DNA from: SIG440 sp045645485
Lineage (GTDB): Bacteria > Bacillota > Clostridia > Monoglobales > Monoglobaceae
Assembly: GCA_045645485.1 (NCBI GenBank)
Contig: JAZRIX010000042.1
Span: forward strand, 1-7,415
DNA: 7,415 nt
Direction of reading: 5' to 3'
Shown here: positions 6,390 to 7,415 of the stretch, one piece after another
Position numbering within the stretch: the stretch's first letter is position 1
Layout: the number at the start of each line of letters is the position of its first letter
Notes under the pieces: generated by a model
Told to the model about the DNA's origin: nothing
What the model saw: the letters and a program-made list of their open reading frames with translations, nothing else
Databases searched by the model: none
Made by a program: the position numbers and the translations under genes

Positions 6390-6411
6390 TAATTTTTTAA
6401 AAAAACTTTTC

Positions 6412-6440
6412 TTGACATTTCCCGACATATATATTAGAAT
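6412..6440 (+). promoter_or_regulatory. Promoter of the zinc-ribbon/DUF2752 pair
   Basis: TTGACA (6412-6417), a 17-nt spacer and TAGAAT (6435-6440), followed by an AAGGAG ribosome site (6459-6464) 9 nt before the ATG. The 22 nt between the two divergent -35 boxes are nearly pure A/T runs, which could act as an upstream (UP) element for both promoters. Confidence 0.85.
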
Positions 6441-6473
6441 ATTAATAATATAAAATAAAAGGAGAGAAAACTT

Positions 6474-6968
6474 ATGTTATGTCCATGTTGCGGAAAAGAA
6501 ATTCCGGACAATTTATCCTTCTGTACAGAATGTGGTGCAGCACTCAACGGTTCAATGCAGGCTCAGGAAACCGCTGCTGATTCAACAGATACTACAGCAG
6601 CTTCAGCTCCTGAACAAGTTGTCAACGACTTGCCACAAACTGCAGAGCAGGTATCACCCGCACCCGAAAGCACCGTATATACTCAGCCTGAAAATCCCGG
6701 CAAAACTTTGGGTATTATTTCATTGGTTCTCGGTATTATTTCTTTCACCTGCTGCGGTAGCTTTGTAACAGGTATTGTAGGTATAATTCTTGGATTTATG
6801 GGACGTTCCAAGTCCAAGCAGGCAGGTCTTTCAAACGGTATGGCAACAGCAGGTCTGATATTGTCAGCTCTGGCTGTTATCATAGCACTGATCGCATTGG
6901 TTATCTATATCGTGATGTGCATTATTGCATTTTTAAGTGCAGCAGGCTCGTCTGTGATATATTATTAA
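6474..6968 (+). CDS. Zinc-ribbon membrane protein with DUF4190-like domain
   Basis: A 164-residue protein with three parts. Residues 3-20 form a short zinc ribbon (CPCC and CTEC; C3/C6 and C17/C20 the likely ligands). Residues 22-75 are a polar linker rich in Ala, Thr, Gln, Glu and Pro. From 77 on are two hydrophobic hairpin segments (about 78-108 and 123-158) joined by GRSKSKQAGLSNGMATAG, the pattern of the DUF4190 family. There is no signal peptide, so the zinc ribbon probably faces the cytoplasm. Molecular function of the family is unknown; it is common in Clostridia. The ATG at 6474 is set by AAGGAG at 9-nt spacing. It is transcribed away from the GntR-ABC operon and is followed after 4 nt by a DUF2752 gene, which points to a shared membrane-related role. 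Confidence 0.85.
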   Translation: MLCPCCGKEIPDNLSFCTECGAALNGSMQAQETAADSTDTTAASAPEQVVNDLPQTAEQVSPAPESTVYTQPENPGKTLGIISLVLGIISFTCCGSFVTGIVGIILGFMGRSKSKQAGLSNGMATAGLILSALAVIIALIALVIYIVMCIIAFLSAAGSSVIYY

Positions 6969-6972
6969 TCCC

Positions 6973-7380
6973 ATGAAATTTGTAAAAAACAAACGTTTGC
7001 TTGTTGTTTTGCTTGATTTCTTTCTTATAGGCTTCAGCTTTTTCCTGAAGCCTATAACTCTTTTTATGTTCAGAACAGGACTTTCTGAATGTATATATCG
7101 GAAATTCGGTTTGATATGTCCCGGTTGCGGAGGCACTCGGTGTGTATACTTCCTTTCCACAGGCAACTTCTCGGAAGCTTTTCGTTATAACCCCGGAATA
7201 GTCTGCGGAATAATTTATCTGCTCACAGTGGTTTTGCTTCTCAACCTCCACCTTTTGTTCAAGCTGAACTTTGCAAAAAAAGCAATCAAACTTTTAACCG
7301 ACTACCGACTTATTATTGCGTTAATTGCAATATTTATCGTTTTTGGTTTTTCCAGAAACTTTTATGCAGATTTTCTGTAA
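6973..7380 (+). CDS. DUF2752 family membrane protein
   Basis: A 135-residue protein matching the DUF2752 pattern: CPGCGGTR at 49-56, then NFSEAFRYNPG (65-75) with the conserved Ala and Asn-Pro, between membrane segments at about 8-32, 75-96 and 112-127. The cysteines in CPGCG suggest metal binding or a redox role, but the family is uncharacterised. The ATG at 6973 lies 4 nt after the stop of the zinc-ribbon gene and has no obvious ribosome site of its own, so translation probably depends on coupling to the upstream gene. A 13-bp perfect hairpin falls within codons 18-29. The stop at 7378-7380 is followed by a terminator hairpin at the window edge. Confidence 0.85.
   Translation: MKFVKNKRLLVVLLDFFLIGFSFFLKPITLFMFRTGLSECIYRKFGLICPGCGGTRCVYFLSTGNFSEAFRYNPGIVCGIIYLLTVVLLLNLHLLFKLNFAKKAIKLLTDYRLIIALIAIFIVFGFSRNFYADFL
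7025..7057 (+). repeat. Perfect 13-bp inverted repeat inside the DUF2752 gene
   Basis: Arms TTATAGGCTTCAG (7025-7037) and CTGAAGCCTATAA (7045-7057) enclose the 7-nt loop CTTTTTC. Five T residues follow 3 nt after the right arm. It looks like an intrinsic terminator or RNA structure but lies within the reading frame, encoding IGFSFFLKPI. Confidence 0.7.
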
Positions 7381-7388
7381 AAAAGTGT

Positions 7389-7415
7389 CGCTCACAGTTC
7401 TACGAGCTGTGAGCG
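7389..7415 (+). terminator. Terminator hairpin of the zinc-ribbon/DUF2752 unit (cut by window edge)
   Basis: CGCTCACAG (7389-7397) pairs perfectly with CTGTGAGCG (7407-7415), and TTC/GAG extends the stem with one G-T wobble to a TAC loop. It starts 8 nt after the DUF2752 stop. Any T-run lies beyond the window, so terminator activity is inferred from position and stem strength. The A-run at 7379-7384 would also suit a terminator for a gene on the opposite strand. Confidence 0.75.

Noticed and set aside
6440..6453. Degenerate TATTAATA palindrome near the zinc-ribbon promoter as a second YtrA operator
   Set aside because: It shares only the AT core with the 6345-6358 site and lacks the CTG/CAG ends; such AT words are expected by chance here.
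6683..7251. Minus-strand open frames opposite the zinc-ribbon and DUF2752 genes
   Set aside because: The plus strand has matching promoter, ribosome site and recognisable domains; the reverse frames have none.
1..7415. Mobile element, CRISPR array, tRNA or phage content
   Set aside because: No repeated spacer pattern, transposase motif, cloverleaf or integrase signature was seen on either strand.

Overview
The window looks like chromosomal DNA from a low-GC Gram-positive anaerobe of the Clostridia (Bacillota). The evidence is AT-rich intergenic DNA, strong AGGAGG-type ribosome sites, consensus sigma-A style promoters, a clostridial-type manganese catalase, and a GntR/YtrA-type regulator heading an ABC-2 exporter operon. 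A gut Oscillospiraceae/Ruminococcaceae-like host is plausible, but genus cannot be fixed from this sequence. No tRNA, rRNA, CRISPR array, insertion sequence or phage gene was seen.

Layout. (1) 1-1080, minus strand: a MarR-family repressor followed 14 nt later by an iron-containing alcohol dehydrogenase that runs off the left edge. The promoter is near-consensus and is bracketed by two almost identical palindromes, so autoregulation by the MarR protein is likely. (2) 1081-1345: an intergenic stretch with a possible divergent promoter, a possible 25-codon plus-strand reading frame with a good ribosome site, and a strong bidirectional terminator. (3) 1346-2936, minus strand: a TIM-barrel amidohydrolase (GTG start) and a manganese-catalase-family protein, probably co-transcribed from a promoter at 2908-2936. 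(4) 2972-6389, minus strand: a three-gene operon of GntR/YtrA-type regulator, ABC ATPase and large ABC-2 permease with a C-terminal soluble domain, closed by a terminator at 2972-3003. A perfect 14-bp palindrome next to its -10 box is the likely operator. (5) 6412-7415, plus strand: a divergent pair, a zinc-ribbon/DUF4190-like membrane protein and a DUF2752 membrane protein, ending in a hairpin cut by the window edge.

The genes form separate small transcription units, each with recognisable signals. The dehydrogenase unit and the exporter unit each carry their own repressor, whose ligand is unknown. The most noteworthy points are the duplicated MarR operator, the possible small peptide or sRNA at 1214-1331, and a perfect 13-bp terminator-like hairpin inside the DUF2752 coding sequence. 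I found no clear evidence of a wholly new system; most of the window is ordinary clostridial housekeeping and regulatory content.
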